A stretch of 38,343 nucleotides of DNA, taken from NCBI GenBank assembly GCA_007096045.1, contig SFAU01000027.1, forward strand, positions 1-38,343, written 5' to 3'. Below, in pieces: positions 36,772-38,343 of the stretch. The translations under genes and the position numbers were made by a program. The stretch's first letter is position 1; each line of letters starts with the position of its first letter. A model generated the notes under the pieces. The model was not told the origin of the DNA. It made no database searches and saw nothing but the letters and a program-made list of their open reading frames with translations. This DNA comes from Microcystis novacekii Mn_MB_F_20050700_S1. Its GTDB lineage: Bacteria > Cyanobacteriota > Cyanobacteriia > Cyanobacteriales > Microcystaceae.

Positions 36772-37347
36772 TTAGCGATTCCCCCCTAAAATCCCCAAAC
36801 GATTAAAAGGAAAAAAGCGAAAAACCGCCCTACCAATCACGTTATTTTCCGGTAAAAAACCCCAGATATGGGAGTCATTGCTATTATTGCGATTATCTCC
36901 CATGACAAATAAATTATTCTCTGGCACGAGCAAAGGCATTAAATTATATTGAGGGGATTCGAGAATATAATCCTCTGACAAAGGTTGATTATTCAGATAA
37001 ATTTCGCCCTCCTTGACAGCAATCACATCCCCTGGGGTGGCAATCACTCTTTTAATAAAAGCTTGGTCCTTTTGGTATCCCTGTAATTGTAATTGTGCCG
37101 GCGGTTCAAAGACGACGATATCCCCCCGTCGAGGAGGATGGAAATCGTAGGAAAGTTTTTCCACCACTAAGCGATCGCCCTGTGCTAAGGTGGGTAACAT
37201 AGAATCAGAGGGGATAAAACGAGGTTCAGCGACAAAAGTGCGGATCAGTAGGGCTAAAACTAAAGCTATAGTAATAATTTGCAGATTTTCTCGAATAGAA
37301 GCCCAAAAACTCTTGGATTTGTCCTTATTAATTTCTTGCTCTTGCAT
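36772..37347 (-). CDS. lepB: Signal peptidase I
   Basis: 191 residues. A single N-terminal helix (~22-38, LQIITIALVLALLIRTF) anchors it, with the active domain outside. Catalytic Ser49 lies in PSDSMLP and Lys99 in FIKRVIATPGD; box D and E motifs (DNRNNSNDSHIWG) are present. It removes signal peptides from exported pre-proteins. The start overlaps the mazG stop by one base (TAATG), and translation is probably coupled. It is one of possibly two LepB paralogues typical for cyanobacteria. Confidence 0.95.
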   Translation of the reverse strand: MQEQEINKDKSKSFWASIRENLQIITIALVLALLIRTFVAEPRFIPSDSMLPTLAQGDRLVVEKLSYDFHPPRRGDIVVFEPPAQLQLQGYQKDQAFIKRVIATPGDVIAVKEGEIYLNNQPLSEDYILESPQYNLMPLLVPENNLFVMGDNRNNSNDSHIWGFLPENNVIGRAVFRFFPFNRLGILGGNR

Positions 37348-38180
37348 TATTGCCCGGATGATGATTGATGTAACTTAGCTTTCGCTTGCTGCCAGAAAAC
37401 TGTTAATTCCTCTAGTGTATAGTCATGGAGAGGCTTTTCCGCCACAGATTCCACCAGGGAAAAACGTTGAATAAAACGCAGATTAGTCTCTTGTAAAGCG
37501 ATACTGGGGTCTAAATCATACCAGCGAGCAAGATTGACAATAGTAAAGAGTAAATCGCCTAATTCGGCCTGTTGATGCTCCTTATCGCCCGATTCTAGGG
37601 ACTCTTGCCATTCTGCCAACTCTTCGCCAAATTTTTCCCAGACTCCTGCGATATTTTCCCACTCAAAACCGACTCGCGCCGCTTGCCGAGAAATTTTCAT
37701 CGCCCCGATCAAGGGTGGTAAAGTTTGGGCATAACGGGTTAATTTGCCGCTAATAGTCGGGTCATTTTTTTCCTCAGCTTTGATTTTCTCCCAATTTTGA
37801 CGCACCTGTTCGGGATTTTCTAGGGATAGATCTGCAAAAACGTGGGGATGACGACGAATTAATTTATCAGTGATGCCCCTAGCCACTTCTTCTAGGCTAA
37901 AATTATCCTTATCACTGGCAATTTGGGCTTGTAAAACCACCTGGAGCAGTAAATCGCCTAATTCCTCAGCAATGGCAGTTTTATCACCGCTTTTAATCGC
38001 CGCCACCACCTCATAAGCTTCCTCGATAACGTAGGGAATCAGGGTTTCCGGGGTTTGGGCTAAATCCCAAGGACAGCCGCTTTCTGGGTCTCGTAAACGG
38101 GCAACAACGGTGATTAAATGGTTTAATGCCTCTAAGATGGCCTTGTAGCGGGGATTGTCGTTTTCTGGAAGGCTAGACAT
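37347..38180 (-). CDS. mazG: Nucleoside triphosphate pyrophosphohydrolase MazG
   Basis: 277 residues with two MazG domains, as in the housekeeping enzyme. The first has CPWDLAQTPETL and the metal-binding EEAYEVVAAI with EELGDLLLQVVLQA. The second has GFEWENIAGVWEKFGEELAEW and ELGDLLFTIVNLARW. It cleaves NTPs to NMP and PPi, cleaning aberrant nucleotides and lowering ppGpp in E. coli. It forms an operon with lepB downstream. The ATG (MSSLPENDNPRY) is clear. Confidence 0.95.
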   Translation of the reverse strand: MSSLPENDNPRYKAILEALNHLITVVARLRDPESGCPWDLAQTPETLIPYVIEEAYEVVAAIKSGDKTAIAEELGDLLLQVVLQAQIASDKDNFSLEEVARGITDKLIRRHPHVFADLSLENPEQVRQNWEKIKAEEKNDPTISGKLTRYAQTLPPLIGAMKISRQAARVGFEWENIAGVWEKFGEELAEWQESLESGDKEHQQAELGDLLFTIVNLARWYDLDPSIALQETNLRFIQRFSLVESVAEKPLHDYTLEELTVFWQQAKAKLHQSSSGQ

Positions 38181-38302
38181 CGATTTTTTCCGGTTTTCTC
38201 GCCCATTATACCGGTTATCAGTGATCAGTTATCAGCTCCTGAAGGACGCTACGCGCCCTAAAAAGAAAAAGAGAAACTAGGGACAAGCCCTGATATTAGA
38301 CC

Positions 38303-38343
38303 TCTTGCATAAATCAAAAGTCTTCCGTTAGGTGAGGAGTCTC
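38303..38343. mobile_element. Possible IS end at the right edge
   Basis: AGACCTCTTGCATAAAT looks like a cyanobacterial IS terminal repeat, and CTTGCATAAAT is also the end of the insertion in the PEP-CTERM gene. The element would continue beyond the window, so neither its size nor a transposase can be seen. Confidence 0.4.

Overview
The window looks like the chromosome of a cyanobacterium, most likely Microcystis (M. aeruginosa type). It holds cyanobacterial genes (ndhN, chlI, ycf65/PSRP-3, a SphS-SphR-PhoU phosphate module, a DUF3134 gene, atpB next to atpC). HIP1-like GCGATCGC sites are frequent, and the intergenic regions carry many short tandem and dispersed repeats. The genus call is inference from gene style and repeats, not from a database comparison.

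Layout. 1-2513: 3' part of a large TPR-CHAT (caspase-like) gene, cut by the left edge. 2514-3685: repeat-rich DNA around a small YciI gene. 3698-7493: a 2H phosphoesterase, glycolate dehydrogenase GlcD, an unknown cyanobacterial protein and a creatininase-family amidohydrolase. 7564-10582: the phosphate-sensing module sphR, sphS and phoU, with a heptanucleotide array before phoU. 10610-12249: an ABC dipeptide-type permease, an unlisted 37-residue membrane peptide and ndhN. 12590-15825: gltX and pfkA, separated by 710 bp holding a consensus promoter, a possible small RNA and dispersed repeats. 15959-18342: a type II restriction-modification pair whose nuclease is of the AvaI/BsoBI family. 18607-20248: a PEP-CTERM protein gene broken by a ~105-bp insertion. 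20451-22998: an IscA-type protein, mraY, a DUF3134 gene, mutT and PSRP-3. 23281-25220: atpB-atpC with a perfect hairpin between them. 26030-29765: chlI, a two-helix membrane protein and glyS. 29898-34758: a MiaE-type hydroxylase, a FemAB-like acyltransferase, a RibD-C reductase and an orphan sensor kinase. 34799-38180: pheA, a decayed exonuclease gene, a universal stress protein, lepB and mazG.

Most genes are ordinary housekeeping genes scattered on both strands, as is usual in this group. The accessory signals are the TPR-CHAT gene, the restriction-modification pair, two pseudogenes and several families of small repeats. One repeat family has a 16-bp unit built on GTAGGGTTGATTC and occurs at three loci; another, of about 100 bp, occurs at two loci 16 kb apart. 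No rRNA, tRNA, CRISPR array or intact transposase gene was found. The best candidates for something undescribed are the TPR-CHAT protein, the small-RNA candidate near 14.1 kb and the 37-residue peptide divergent from ndhN. None of them can be called a new system from sequence alone.
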